Assembly: GCA_947069175.1 (NCBI GenBank)
Contig: CAMTDV010000013.1
Span: forward strand, 27,407,857-27,471,856
Reading direction: 5' to 3'
Length of the DNA stretch: 64,000 nt
Origin: Scalesia atractyloides
Lineage: Eukaryota > Streptophyta > Magnoliopsida > Asterales > Asteraceae
Both the position numbers and the translations under genes were made by a program. Below are positions 12,052-22,290 of the stretch, piece by piece (position 1 is the stretch's first letter; every line of letters starts with the position of its first letter). The notes below the pieces were generated by a model. That model ran no database searches and had not been told where the DNA came from. It saw only the letters and a program-made list of their open reading frames with translations.

Positions 12052-13443
12052 GTGAGGGAGAAAAGAGCCGGGAAGGAAAAGGTTGTCGAGCCATCGTTAC
12101 CTGCTCCTACGAGATCTAAACGAAGACGGGGAATAGGCGTGGAGATTAAAGAGATAGAATCGTCAGAAGAGGAGGAAGAGCTCCAGTATGGTCATGGCGA
12201 CGTACCGTACTGCCCTACCTGGGCGAAGGGCCCCCTCAACAAGCAACGCAAAGAGTATCAGGCAGACTTGTTTTATGCCAAAATGGGGGATGAGGATTCG
12301 GTTAAGGAGAATACTTGCTTTGAGAAAATGGTCTACAAACCGGATTTAAGGGCATTAGGGCTATATCAAAAACTAGTACCACTTGGATGGGAGGCAGACG
12401 CAAACTTCAAAGGTCATGAGAAAGGCGATGTGTACATAAAGAGTGTGATGGCTCGGCTGAGCACATTGGAAAGGGATGAGGGGAATAATCCACCAAGGAC
12501 CACTACTCTTACTGGTGTGGTTAATGGAAAGCAAGCCACCATGTCGTTGGCGACACTGAGGCAGGTGGCTAGATTTGACTCGCAAGCCGATGATTTTTAC
12601 CAACTGATCAACGAGAATGACTACTTTAATGAGCAGACGAATTTGGTTAGTGAGCGTTTGATGTACTCGGAACTCTTCCTGTTGGATAAGGGCCTTGTGA
12701 TGAGGCGGGATAATCTGAAGCCGCTGGTCAGGGTATTGCTGAGTTTTGTCATGACCAACGTGGCTCCTAGACTGGGAGACAGAATGGCTATAAGAAAGTG
12801 GGAGCTGCCGCTCTTGTATGCTATCATGACCGGTCAACCACACTTATCATTCAGGCAGCTAGTGATGATGCATGTCTGGCAGAGCAGGAATGCCAAGTTG
12901 AAAAAGTTAATACCTCATGCCAAACTGATTAGTAGACTGCTAGGAAGACAGGGAGCATTGCTACCAACGGTATACCCATTATCCAAACCTCATGCAATCT
13001 TCTCCATTGCTGATATGTGCAAACATGACCGTGTTGCCTACAAGAAGACAAAACTGTGGCACAAAATTCAGTACGGGGATGGGGCAAAACTTAAGGTACT
13101 GCAGTGGGGAAAAAACAACACCTAAACAGGGGAGATTGATGATTTGGATTCTAGTGATGAGGAGGTGATACGGCAGAGACGTGAGGCTGGTATTGATGTA
13201 GGTGCAGGGTCGAGTAGGCAACCAGAAGCACAACAACAATCAACGCATTCGTGGGGGATCTTTGATGATGAGACACAAGTGTTTGTTAATAGCCGGTGAC
13301 CATCCGATTATGTGAAGTGGGAGATGTCGCAGCAGGCTATCTTCGATCAAGGATCCAGGCAAGATATCGAGCGAGAACGTGAGCATAAGGAGCTGATGGA
13401 TTATATGGCACTAACAGAGCTGATGCGCCATCTTGAATCATAG
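12052..13443 (+). pseudogene. Athila env-like third ORF, broken by nonsense codons
   Basis: I recognise this as the Athila-type ORF downstream of pol (ATHILA ORF-1 protein family), often called env-like; no function is proven. I chose the ATG at 12052, after the splice-acceptor-like GTGTGCAG; an upstream in-frame ATG is at 12007. The first 358 codons are open: a basic patch (RSKRRRG) and an acidic run near residues 35-45, then conserved-looking text including LRALGLYQKLVPLGWE, TLRQVARFDSQADDFYQLI and MIVHVW-like MMHVWQSRN. A TAA at 13123 interrupts it; the same frame stays readable to a TGA at 13297 and then to TAG at 13441. A shifted frame continues to about 13550. No clear signal peptide or membrane helix was seen. 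Confidence 0.75.
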
Positions 13444-15192
13444 ATGGACTGAATATGCGGGCATAGATGAGAACCAGACCCGACGCCATCTGGACTATTA
13501 CCAAGGAGTTCCATATGTGGAAAATCCACCATACGTAGATTATAGCTAGGAGCCACCCTATCAGCCTGGAATGACCCCGACATCTGATGCCGCAAGTCCA
13601 CGGGTCCATGTGGTTGTCACGAGAGTATACAGAGCCGCACTTCCAAATACGATGGGCCCGGCGGATGACCATAGTAACCACCCAGATGTTCATAGAAAGC
13701 GCTCATGTCGAAAATGTCAGCTAACCCTCCTTCCGGACGATCTTGTTGCTGTTGTGATGACTACGGCTTCTGTGTGATTGTGAGTACTCATAAGGTAATG
13801 AGCATTCGCAGATCAGTTGCTTCGATCAAGTCCATGTGCTCTATCTGTCTATCTGTTTGTTATTTCCGGTTTAAGACAATTTTTATTTTATGTTAATTCG
13901 TGGTGTGTTGATGTATTTGGGATGGTTTGTAATTGGTTGAATAGGGTTAGTTGTTTTTGGGGTTAATGGTTAGTATTCTCGGGCTAATTTTAAAGTGCAC
14001 CATACATTGGGGACAATGTATCCTAAGTGTGGGGATGCGGGAGGCTCGAGAAGAGATAATGGGTAAACGTTGAAAAGCTTGAAATAATGAAGTTGATAAA
14101 AATTGGGAGTTTTTAAAAAAATTTCAAATTTTTATCACCGTAAGTGTGCTAATTGTTATGAAAACCTACGATTTTAAACATTAATGAATCTCTTATTGGT
14201 AGTAATTAGCACATTCTTATCGTAATTGTCCTTTAAGTTTCATGAGAGTAGGCCTGACGGGGTTGCCCTATATTAAAGTGGAGAGATATGTGTGTATAAG
14301 GGTAACATGTTTTAGATTGCACATGCTATTCGTCGTAACCTTTATCTTTTTCTTGGTGAGGTTTGAGCCAATAGAGGTGATAGGATATCAAGATGAATCA
14401 ATTGTTGAGAGAGGTCTATATGACATTCTGCATTAGAACTTGGTAATTTGATACATGTTGAAACTTTGCGGTGACATGGGCGGATGAACAAAGAAGGTAT
14501 TAGGAATCATATACATTGTAGCGGAAGTGTGGCTGTATGACGATTAGTTTTAATGGCTCAAGTGGATCCACCCATTATTCATTCAAAAAAATAAATAACT
14601 AAATAAATAAATTTTAATTTCTTTGGAAACAAAAAAAAAATAAGAGAAGAAGGTCAACAATATTCAGATGTGCGGGTAGAAGTTCAAGTGTGCATACATG
14701 AAGAAGCTGTTAAGATTTGGTGGTTTAGTGTTAGCTAGTGGGAGAAAAGAAGAAAAGGGAAGAATAACAACGAGTTCTTAGCGTTAGCTTAAAGTCTATG
14801 CTAAAAAGGTTACTGATCTGTATCATGTCATGTGTACAATGTAAGCGTGATTGTTATACAAATTTATAATTGCAGAAGTTATAATTGGCCATGAGTGAAT
14901 ATATACTAGCACATCACATGCTAGTCAATTGCTGAACTGAGTGGAGGGTACATTGTGAGGGGCAAGTAGCATGTGTTCAAATTATAAGCATGTTAGTTTT
15001 ATATAGACAAGTATTGTGTTTGAATTGTGTTAACTGTGTCAGGCTGTAAATCTTGATTATGTTAGTCTATGGGATGATTACGACTTGAGAATTGAGTTGG
15101 ATGAACCAATTAAGAGATTTGTTGTGTTGTTATTGAGGTGAGTAATATATAGTTGGTTTGCTTGGGGACAATCAAAGGTAAGTGTGGGAATG
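13444..15192 (+). other. Athila 3' spacer with two polypurine-type motifs
   Basis: About 1.75 kb with no supported gene after the env-like remnant (which fades by about 13570). Two similar blocks stand out: GGGGACAAT followed by TAAGTGTGGGGATG at about 14009-14038, and GGGGACAAT followed by TAAGTGTGGGAATG at about 15165-15192. The second abuts the 3' LTR and is the likely polypurine tract. Confidence 0.55.
15180..15192 (+). other. Athila polypurine tract candidate
   Basis: AAGTGTGGGAATG immediately precedes the 3' LTR (TGATGAG), the position where plus-strand DNA synthesis is primed. It is interrupted by pyrimidines, so it is an atypical tract. Confidence 0.5.
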
Positions 15193-16473
15193 TGATGAGT
15201 GGGGTGAAATCCGAATGATAATGATTATAAATTGCGTGTTTTAGTTAGTTTTTGGCTGCTATGTGTGTTGAATGAGATAACTACGAGAATTGGTTGCTTT
15301 GCAGGTTAACTGGTTAATTCGGACGTTTTACGGAACTTGGAGATAACGCAGAAGATCCGAGATACAGTTACGCAAGAGAAAGTATCAATTGGGAATCGTC
15401 CGGGCCAAGAACTAATGTGGAAGTGCGCGGGAATGAGTACAACGTGAAGTCGAGGGGTGTATCGGTAATTAAATGGAAGAAGTAACAAAAGAGATCAAAA
15501 GATGGATCCACGCCGTAGCCTACGGTTAGCTGACCGTAGGTTACGGTCATATTATGTCAAGAAGAAAAAGCCAGCAAGTCTTGACTGTAGGTTACGGTCA
15601 AGAGACCATAGCTTACGGTTGAGTGAACATTTGACAAAAATTGCTGACCGTAGCTTACGGTCTATGGACCATAGCTTACGGTCAGATGGAAAAAAATTCG
15701 CGCGAGTTGTTGCTGCAGCATAAGAAGGTGGATTAGGTCAAATCTGGGGATCTATCGAGAGTACGGACGAAAAACCAAGACCTAGGGCTTCAAAGTTGGC
15801 GACTTTTTCACCTCCAAACATCAGAATTCAACACGGAAGTATTAGCATGATCAAGATTCCAACTTATTACCCAATCTTTGCAGTATTCAATCGAACAATG
15901 AGTGGCTAGTTCTTTGTTATGGTTCCTCCGAATGGAGGAATGATGTAAGTCGGATATTTAGTATGTTTTAATAACTAGTTTGGATTCGCTGATCTAAGCA
16001 TTCGATGCATTTCACTATGTTTTGATTATTTCTATTGTAAACATTCACATTTTGTTCAGTTTGATTTGAAAGCATTCAATTCCCGAGAGTTCTTGAAATT
16101 GGGATCTATTTGGCTAAGGATCAGGGTTGGTTAAATGTGAATGATGTTATGTGATAACCTTTCATTACTTGTTAATCGGAGTACTTAGTCACTTAAAATC
16201 ACAATGGGTAATTCAATCAGCGTTTAGTTTATATGGTTAGATAAAACATATTATTAGAATCTGATTATAATTCCAAAGTTCGGGGGAATCATCGTTCTCT
16301 CTATCGAATTAAAATCCAATTTCTTGTGTTTACTTTCGTATCATAACTTCAAAGTTCAAGTTCAGTATTTAGATTTTGTAGCATAACGCTTTCCATAAAA
16401 GTCCCTTGGTTCGATACCCATCCTATCTACGTAGTTTATTTCGGTTTTTTATTGACACTAACGACAGCCCATC
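15193..16473 (+). repeat. Athila 3' LTR
   Basis: This is the partner of 3338-4623. It is 1281 bp against 1286 bp, begins TGATGAGTGGGG and ends GCCCATCA. It carries the palindrome cluster at 15511-15682. Confidence 0.92.
15511..15682 (+). repeat. Palindrome cluster in Athila 3' LTR
   Basis: The same six copies as in the 5' LTR, with a few point changes. The second copy here keeps ACCGTAGGTTACGGT where the 5' LTR has ACCATAGGTTACGAT. Confidence 0.75.
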
Positions 16474-16478
16474 AAGAT
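16474..16478. other. Target duplication AGATC, right of Athila
   Basis: AGATC directly follows the LTR end CCCATCA and matches 3333-3337. Confidence 0.9.
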
Positions 16479-16971
16479 CCGAGATGAATGCCAATCCGAG
16501 ATGAGAGGGATCCGAAATAGGAAAACCAATCCGGAATGGAAGCCTTATTCGGAATGAGAGCCTGATCCGAAATAAGAGCCTGATATGAATTAACAGATCC
16601 TTATCCGAATTGAGAAACCTTATCCGAAATCAACAGTATTCTGAAATTCCTGCAAACAGATAAACACAAGTTAATTTAAACAGTGATCAGTAATCCAGAT
16701 AAGGTTGTTGAGAAGGCCGATGAACAATTGTCCGGGATCAATCCGAGATGGATGATCTCCTTCGTGTTCTTCGGGTTCTTTGGCGATTCTGGATCTGAAT
16801 TCCTTGAATCTCCTTCGGTTTTCTCGGAATAGTAGCAGTCCGAGATGAGAAAGCAGTAGCAATCATCAATAGTTCTTCAACAGTGATATTCTCATATGAA
16901 TAACAGCAACAGTTCTTCGAGATCTGAACATTTCTTCTTCAGTCTGTGACATCGAGAGCCTGTATCGAACA
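16479..16971 (-). repeat. Copia leader, LTR-proximal part
   Basis: The first 160 bp repeat the TCCGARATGAGA motif (for example AATCCGAGATGAGA and GATCCGAAATAAG). The rest is unrepeated leader up to the primer site. No gene was seen. Confidence 0.65.
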
Positions 16972-16985
16972 ACAGGCGCTGATAC
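16972..16985 (-). other. Copia primer-binding site, split by an insertion
   Basis: On the minus strand TTGGTATCAGCGCC resembles the initiator tRNA-Met primer site (TGGTATCAGAGC). The half GTATCAGCGCC lies here and the TTG half lies at 19611-19613, with a solo LTR between them. The bases GATAC occur on both sides (16981-16985 and 19606-19610) as the target duplication. Confidence 0.7.
16981..16985. other. Target duplication GATAC, left
   Basis: GATAC precedes the LTR start TGTAACA and is repeated at 19606-19610. Confidence 0.9.
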
Positions 16986-17172
16986 TGTAACATCCGTCGA
17001 AAAACGGGTTTTCAAACCCGCTTCGTTTGTTAATCGAATATCAAGTTATAAAATTTTTGTTGCGTATTTATGGTTAATTTTGATTTTAAACAATACATAA
17101 TTAATAAACATTTTAGAATTTAAAAACTATAATTATTAAAAAGTAAAAATAAATTAAATAAAAAAGAAAAGG

Positions 17173-17242
17173 GGCTGCCGGGTTTCGAACCCAGGTCAGC
17201 CGGAAGATTTAAACATCAAACACTTAACCACTCCGCCACTTG
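17173..17242 (-). other. tRNA-like module 1 (Ser/Leu-type boxes), solo LTR
   Basis: On the minus strand the segment reads like a class II tRNA relic: an A-box-like GGCGGAGTGGTTAAG, a longer middle, and a B box GGTTCGAAACC in a near-perfect T arm (CTGGGTTCGAAACCCGG). The acceptor stem is not convincing, so it is probably not a functional tRNA. Confidence 0.65.
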
Positions 17243-18088
17243 CTGTTTTTGTGTAATCAAGGAAACAAATAAAACCTTAAGTTCACCGTGAATCTATCTG
17301 TTTGCGCCAAAAACTGAAACCGATCATCGGCTTTCAACTTTCCAGACGTTTGAGTGATCATGAGTTACTGATTATAACCGATGAAGCATTTCCAACCCAC
17401 GTTTTAATCAATTCAGTCTTCAATTGAAGTCGATTCATATGATTTTCGGGTTTGATAACCGAAATCAATTACTTCCAATTTTCACAACAATATCATCATC
17501 TCATAACTCGGAAACACTCACAGAACCTCCAATTTCACTTTCGCTCTATTTTCTGTTCGTCGGAAACGCTTTCTGAAATCGCCGGACTTTCACTGGAAAA
17601 CCGTGACATTCATCGAATAGGTAAATTTCTCAATTCTTCCATCTTCTATCTATTGTTAGACTTATACTAACTCAAATCCTTCAACCAGAATCGGTCCCAG
17701 ACGATGATACCGGATAATCTGCACTCGCTGGAAAGTCTCTGAAAATTTCCGAAATCACGTTGTGAATCGGTACGAGCATCTAAACTCTCTGATAATTCTT
17801 GTTTAGTCACTTAATTTCACAATTAGTTAATCAAAACTGTTAATTGGTCCGCTCAGACGGAATTCGTAAACAGAGCCGACGACCTTTGCCGGAGTTCTGA
17901 GAAAAATCATCTTTCCGGTAAATTCATTTCCAAAACCTTCTCTATCCGTTACATTTCAATCATTTATATGTTTCGTTAATTGAATTAAACAAGAGCAGTC
18001 GAATATCAATTGTCTGGGTTGTTTTAACGAAGAAGATGAAGTTTAGTTGTGTATATATTTAATATAAATCGGGTTATATCTCGGGTTA

Positions 18089-18330
18089 GACACACAGTCC
18101 AGCGGTGGACTGTGTGCATTTGAAACATAGAGATACCGAGTTCGAGTCTGTCCTTGTTCCGATTCGTCACAATATTCAAATTTTTTTTATAAAACCCAAA
18201 TACGGAACCTTTCAGTTAGTATATAAGAGAAATAAAAACAAGTATTTTAACCAGGATAGACACACAGTCCAGCGGTGGACTGTGTGCAAAGTTAAACCAC
18301 AGGTCACGGGTTCGAAACTCATCATGCACA
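18089..18330 (+). other. tRNA-like modules 2 and 3 (hairpin plus B box), solo LTR
   Basis: Two tandem modules at 18089-18153 and 18259-18330. Each starts with a perfect 9-bp hairpin (CACAGTCCA, loop GCGG, TGGACTGTG), followed 25-35 bases later by a B-box-like GAGTTCGAGTC or GGGTTCGAAAC. The layout resembles a tRNA 3' half with an enlarged 5' stem. Confidence 0.6.
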
Positions 18331-18427
18331 CCGGTTCGACATAATTAAAATCCTTTTTGAAATAAATGAATTCTGAATAAATTAAATAGTATATAAATAT
18401 AATTAAAAACAGAAATATTTCGGGTTA

Positions 18428-18500
18428 GATACGTAGCTCAGTTGGTAGAGCTGCGTGCACGCGTGCGGGAGGTCATGAGTTCGAGCCTCACCCAGCGCAT
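18428..18500 (+). other. tRNA-like module 4 (A and B boxes), solo LTR
   Basis: TAGCTCAGTTGGTAGAGC is a perfect tRNA D arm and A box. GAGTTCGAGCCTCA is a B box with a 4-bp T stem (TGAG/CTCA). Spacing (about 37 bp) is tRNA-like. The anticodon arm and acceptor stem do not fold cleanly by eye. Confidence 0.7.
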
Positions 18501-19605
18501 ACATACACAAGTCCGAACCAGTCAACAATCAAAGTCAATGGTCAACGGTCAACGGTCAACCCAAAAAGTCAACAAATTTTTATATTTTTATTTATTTATT
18601 TAATTTAAAAATCAATTAAAAATATTTAAAAATAATATTTTTAAAGTTAGAAAATGACCTTAAACTCACAAAAAATATATCTAAAAAATCCTATTAAAAT
18701 TGTTAATAAAATCCACTTATTTACCGTACCTTTTCGTTATTATTTAGGTTAGTTATTCCTCGTCGATCAACCATCTAAACTCGTGCGCATTCAACATCAT
18801 CAAACTAACGCACCCAATGTGAGTGAATCTCTACAAATTCCCCGTTTTAATCACATTTTGGGGTGTATCATGTGTCTTATTATTTATTTCATTTAAACAC
18901 TTGTGCATCCATCATATCCATGATCAAATGTGTATTCAATATGTATCAACTGTTTGTGTGGTTAATGTTTAGATTAAATTTAACATTTTCAGTACATACA
19001 TCATCATAGGCCGTCTGTTCCCCATTACCTATGAGCGAAACCGTTCCCCATTACCTATGAGCGTGAACGAGGCGTTGCCAACATACGATCGGCTCCGTTT
19101 GATTGAGCCTTGATCGCATATACATCATCATAGGCCGTCCGTTCCCCATTACCTATGAGCGGAACGCGACGTTGCCAACATATACATTATCATTCATGTC
19201 ATTTGCTCATGCAAGGTGGTTTGTTATTTGTTATTGTATGTTTATTTACGTTTGCTCACATATGATTATTGCACAATTTTTCCATGTTAAATATAACAAG
19301 AAATCAATAATAAATGTTTTCTAACAAGGTTCACTCGCCAACTTTTGTTGACCCAAAAACCCCCATTTTTACACATGATACAGGTGATCCAGTTGCAGCA
19401 AGAAACACATAGGAAATTGCCTTAGAAGAAAAATAATGAAGACTAGAAAGATGTATAGAACATGTAGTACTTGTATGATTTGATTGTATGATCTTCTTTA
19501 AAATTGTAATAATAAATATGGAACATTATAATAAATGTCATGAGCTTTGATGAAAACCCAATCATGCCCCAATCACCTTTTTCTGCTGCGGGTCGGGGTG
19601 TGACA

Positions 19606-19610
19606 GATAC
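19606..19610. other. Target duplication GATAC, right
   Basis: GATAC follows the LTR end TGTGACA and matches 16981-16985. Confidence 0.9.
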
Positions 19611-19614
19611 CAAT

Positions 19615-19846
19615 TGTAAGTCCCTGATTCGGATCTGTACACGGTATCACAACAACTAATCGAATGCGGAAAGAAAGATTAGATGAACAGAACAAGAATA
19701 ATCTCCGATTAACAACTTGCATACCCTAACCCCAACACATGTATTTATACTAATCTCAAAACCCATTAATTACAACCCTAGGCCCATAAGGCTCTAGGAA
19801 ACCCACTCCTACACCCTTAGCCCAAAATGCAACTCTAATGTGTACA
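19615..19846 (-). repeat. 5' LTR of the copia element
   Basis: On the minus strand this segment begins TGTACACATTAG and ends GGACTTACA, a TG...CA pair about 232 bp long. The primer site (TTGGTATCAG...) lies two bases downstream, which fixes the 3' border. A TATAAATA-type box about 135 bp upstream of the 3' border fits a U3 promoter. The outer border is inferred from the TG only; the partner LTR is outside the window, so it cannot be compared. Confidence 0.6.
19741..19750 (-). promoter_or_regulatory. TATA box in the copia LTR
   Basis: The minus strand reads GTATAAATAC. It lies in the middle of the proposed LTR, upstream of the primer site, where a copia U3 promoter is expected. Activity is not shown. 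Confidence 0.45.
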
Positions 19847-21275
19847 CCTTTTAGCTAGGGGCCCAACAAATAGGATTTGTTTAATTGACTAATTTCATTG
19901 TGGAAAATTTAAGTTATCCAAAGAAGAGTAATTGGGAATTTAGGTTAAACTCAAGGTTAGGTTGCGACCTTATTAATCGTTACGTTTTACAAATAATTTA
20001 GCGGGATAGATACTTGATTCACTTAAATCAATTTCATATTAGGCAATGGGTGCATAGGAACCTGGAAACTGAGTTTTTACGAAATTATGGTCTAGTGGAC
20101 TAAACGGGCAATCCGAACTCAGTATTTAACTTGGTAATTTAAGTGTTGCTTAAACAAACAATTATTTACTTACCCGAGCATGATGTTGGGTAAAGAGATT
20201 GACAGAAAAATTGTTGAAGACTAAAGCTAGAATGCTTAGGTCTCATAACAGGTTGGATTGACTTGAAACGAGCTAAAAACGTTCAACAATGATTCATTGC
20301 AGCATAATCAGTTATGGTCTTAATTGGGATTCCGGAACTCGTATTGAAGGCAAAACATACGAATTATGACGAAATGAGGTTTTTGGAATGTTAATAAAAC
20401 CTTATGCCTAGTGAGCCAGATATAACTAGTGAGTCAGACAATATGCATAGTGAGCCATGCATAACGAATGAGCCTGGCGGTATGCCTAAGGAGCCATGCT
20501 TAACTAGTGAGACAGGCATAATGCCTAGTTTGCCAGGCATTTCGCCCGGACGAACCGCATTTGTTTTAAGTTTTCACTTATCAACATAAACATTAATCGT
20601 TTTGTGTGTGTTTATAATAGGTAAAATCTAAAGCAATTAACAGATAGACAATCTAGTCACGCGAGGAATCGAACACTCTTAAACCACCATCTTTTTGGGA
20701 TATCTTATTGGAAAAGATTAAGCATGATCATACGTGACAAGGTTTCTCAAGTTCAAAACTTTTGATGCGTTTTGGACTGTGTTATGTGAGTAATGATTTA
20801 TTACCTAAGTGTGTTTGGGTTATAGTTAACTTAGACTTGTAAATTCTATAAAAACAGTTTTGGGACCTTAACATTCGAATACTTCAGATATTCGTTAATT
20901 ATGGGAACTTGTGCCTAAATTACCAACTTGAAGTATAAAAATACTCAACTAAATTTCTGACCAATTCTATAACTTTAAGCCTCGAACATCTTCAACATAT
21001 CATTTATTAAACTTTCTACACTCATATAATATATTAATATATTCGGTTTCAATGCATTTTAACATATTCGATTTCAATACTAGTAAACAAATTCGAGTAC
21101 AAAAGAATACTTCCAATACCGGTATACCACACTCGTGAAAGTCTTTGAAACTAAGGGTTGAGTTACAGCACAAAGAAGTTTAAAAATAAGAAGAGTAAGA
21201 AACCACCATAAAGTGAGAAGTGTTCAAGGAGGAACCAAGTGGGAAGGGTAATTTTGTCTGAGAGAAAAAAATATG
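19847..21275. other. Unassigned interval with a 39-bp minisatellite
   Basis: About 1.4 kb right of the copia LTR. Apart from the minisatellite at 20404-20544 I see no gene, known repeat end or RNA. It is AT-rich and would be target DNA of the copia element. Confidence 0.4.
20404..20544 (+). repeat. 39-bp minisatellite, 3.6 copies, in frame
   Basis: Units start at 20404, 20443, 20482 and 20521. The period of 39 bp is a multiple of three, so a 61-codon ORF (20404-20589) reads as a 13-residue repeat: MPSEPDITSESDN, MHSEPCITNEPGG, MPKEPCLTSETGI, then a partial unit. There is no upstream promoter evidence, so I do not call a gene. Confidence 0.7.
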
Positions 21276-22290
21276 CACATGCAAGTCACATGCTATTTCT
21301 CCCCCATTTTTTTAACGTTCATAACTTTTTTATGTGTCATTTTTTTATTATACCATAAAATCAAGCGTCTTTTTATCTTTAATATGAGTACCCTCTTGTT
21401 TTTTATCTTTAATATAAGTACCCTCTTGTTGTAGTTTTTAACAACCAATTGCGTATTACACAATAGACATAATCTAAAACACAATGAATATCAAACTAAA
21501 AAATACAATGCAAAATAAACCAAAAACACAATCGATGACAATAGACAAAAGACACAATGGATAACAGACTAAAACACAATGGACATAACGTAAAACACAA
21601 TGAGTATCAAACTAAAAACGCAATGTAAAGTAGACGAAAAAAATACAATTGATGACAACAGAGAAAAGAAACAATGGACGACAAATAAAAGATACATTGG
21701 ATAAAGACTAATTCACAATGAATAACAGACTAAAAACACAATGTACAACAGACTTAAAATACAATGAACAACATAATAAAACACAATGAACAACACATTA
21801 AAACACAATGACAACATATTAAAACACAATGGATAGCAGACTAAACACAATGATCAGGACTTATAACATAATGTTTAGAAAACTTACCCTGTTGAAAAAC
21901 ACAATAATCAGCACCAATTACACAATGTATAGAAAACCTAAATTATAACACCATCCTCATAGTGTCATAACTTGTGTCATATATTCTGATAGAAACGCAA
22001 TGGGAAGAACCCTATTAACATTGTGTTATAAGTTTTAACAATACCCTAGCAAAAACGTAATGACCAAAACCCAGTTGAAAGACACAATTACCTGAACTTT
22101 TAAGTCTTTAACACAATGTAAAGAAAACTCACTAAAAATGAAATTTTTTATGTTATTTTTATGTAGCAATATCATACTCATATTAAAGATAAAAAACACT
22201 TGTTATTATGATGATTTTTTTTAAATGTCATATGAAAAGGTTATAGACGTTTTAATTTGATGGAGAGAATTGACATGTGCATTGCATGTG
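21276..22290. mobile_element. Foldback or MITE-like element with long inverted ends
   Basis: The left end (from CACATGCAAGTCACATGC) and the reverse complement of the right end (CACATGCAATGCACATGTC) continue in parallel for about 150 bp with many mismatches, both reaching TTTTTATCTTTAATATGAGTA. The core is a degenerate ACACAATG array. No transposase is encoded. I found no convincing target duplication, and the inverted repeat may extend further out in weaker form. A Mutator-like non-autonomous origin is possible but unproven. Confidence 0.6.
21470..22130 (+). repeat. Degenerate ACACAATG tandem array
   Basis: AAACACAATG or close variants recur every 18-25 bp with spacers such as GACAACAGACT and GATAACAGACT. 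Over twenty copies are visible. It fills the core of the inverted-repeat element. Confidence 0.7.

Larger units (their letters stand above)
3338..16473 (+). mobile_element. Athila-type Ty3 retrotransposon, full length but decayed
   Basis: A 13.1-kb element with two LTRs of about 1.28 kb (TGATGAG...CATCA), a tRNA-Asp-type primer site, gag, protease, RT, RNase H, integrase, a long spacer, an env-like third ORF, a second spacer with polypurine-type motifs, and the 3' LTR. The order, the FMDD form of the RT box, the DLGAS protease box and the third ORF fit the Athila lineage. All genes carry stops or frameshifts, and two catalytic residues are changed. By eye the LTRs differ by a few percent, so this is not a very recent insertion. 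It lies in the copia leader and is therefore younger than that element. Confidence 0.9.
16986..19605 (+). mobile_element. Solo LTR of the chromovirus family, in the copia primer site
   Basis: The 2620-bp segment begins TGTAACATCCGTCG and ends GGGGTGTGACA, and is colinear with the LTRs at 49985-52637 and 58273-60939. It has no internal region and is flanked by GATAC duplications, so it is a solo LTR left by recombination between the two LTRs of one insertion. It is more diverged from the other two than they are from each other. It contains the four tRNA-like modules. Confidence 0.88.
1..19846 (-). mobile_element. Ty1/copia retrotransposon, 5' part, with two nested insertions
   Basis: A minus-strand copia element enters from the left edge. 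Read on its own strand it has a short 5' LTR (19615-19846), a primer site next to the LTR, a leader rich in TCCGARATG-like motifs, then gag (ATG at 3061), a CCHC zinc knuckle (1673-1714), and a coiled-coil and acidic linker that runs off the window. Protease, integrase and RT would lie left of position 1. The leader is split by an Athila element at 3338-16473, and the primer site is split by a solo LTR at 16986-19605. Both breaks carry 5-bp target duplications, and removing the inserts restores one continuous leader. Gag has a nonsense codon and frame breaks, so the copy is dead. Confidence 0.85.

Noticed and set aside
19847..21275. Second LTR of the copia element
   Set aside because: The element runs to the left and its 3' LTR must lie outside the window; no copy of 19615-19846 is present here.
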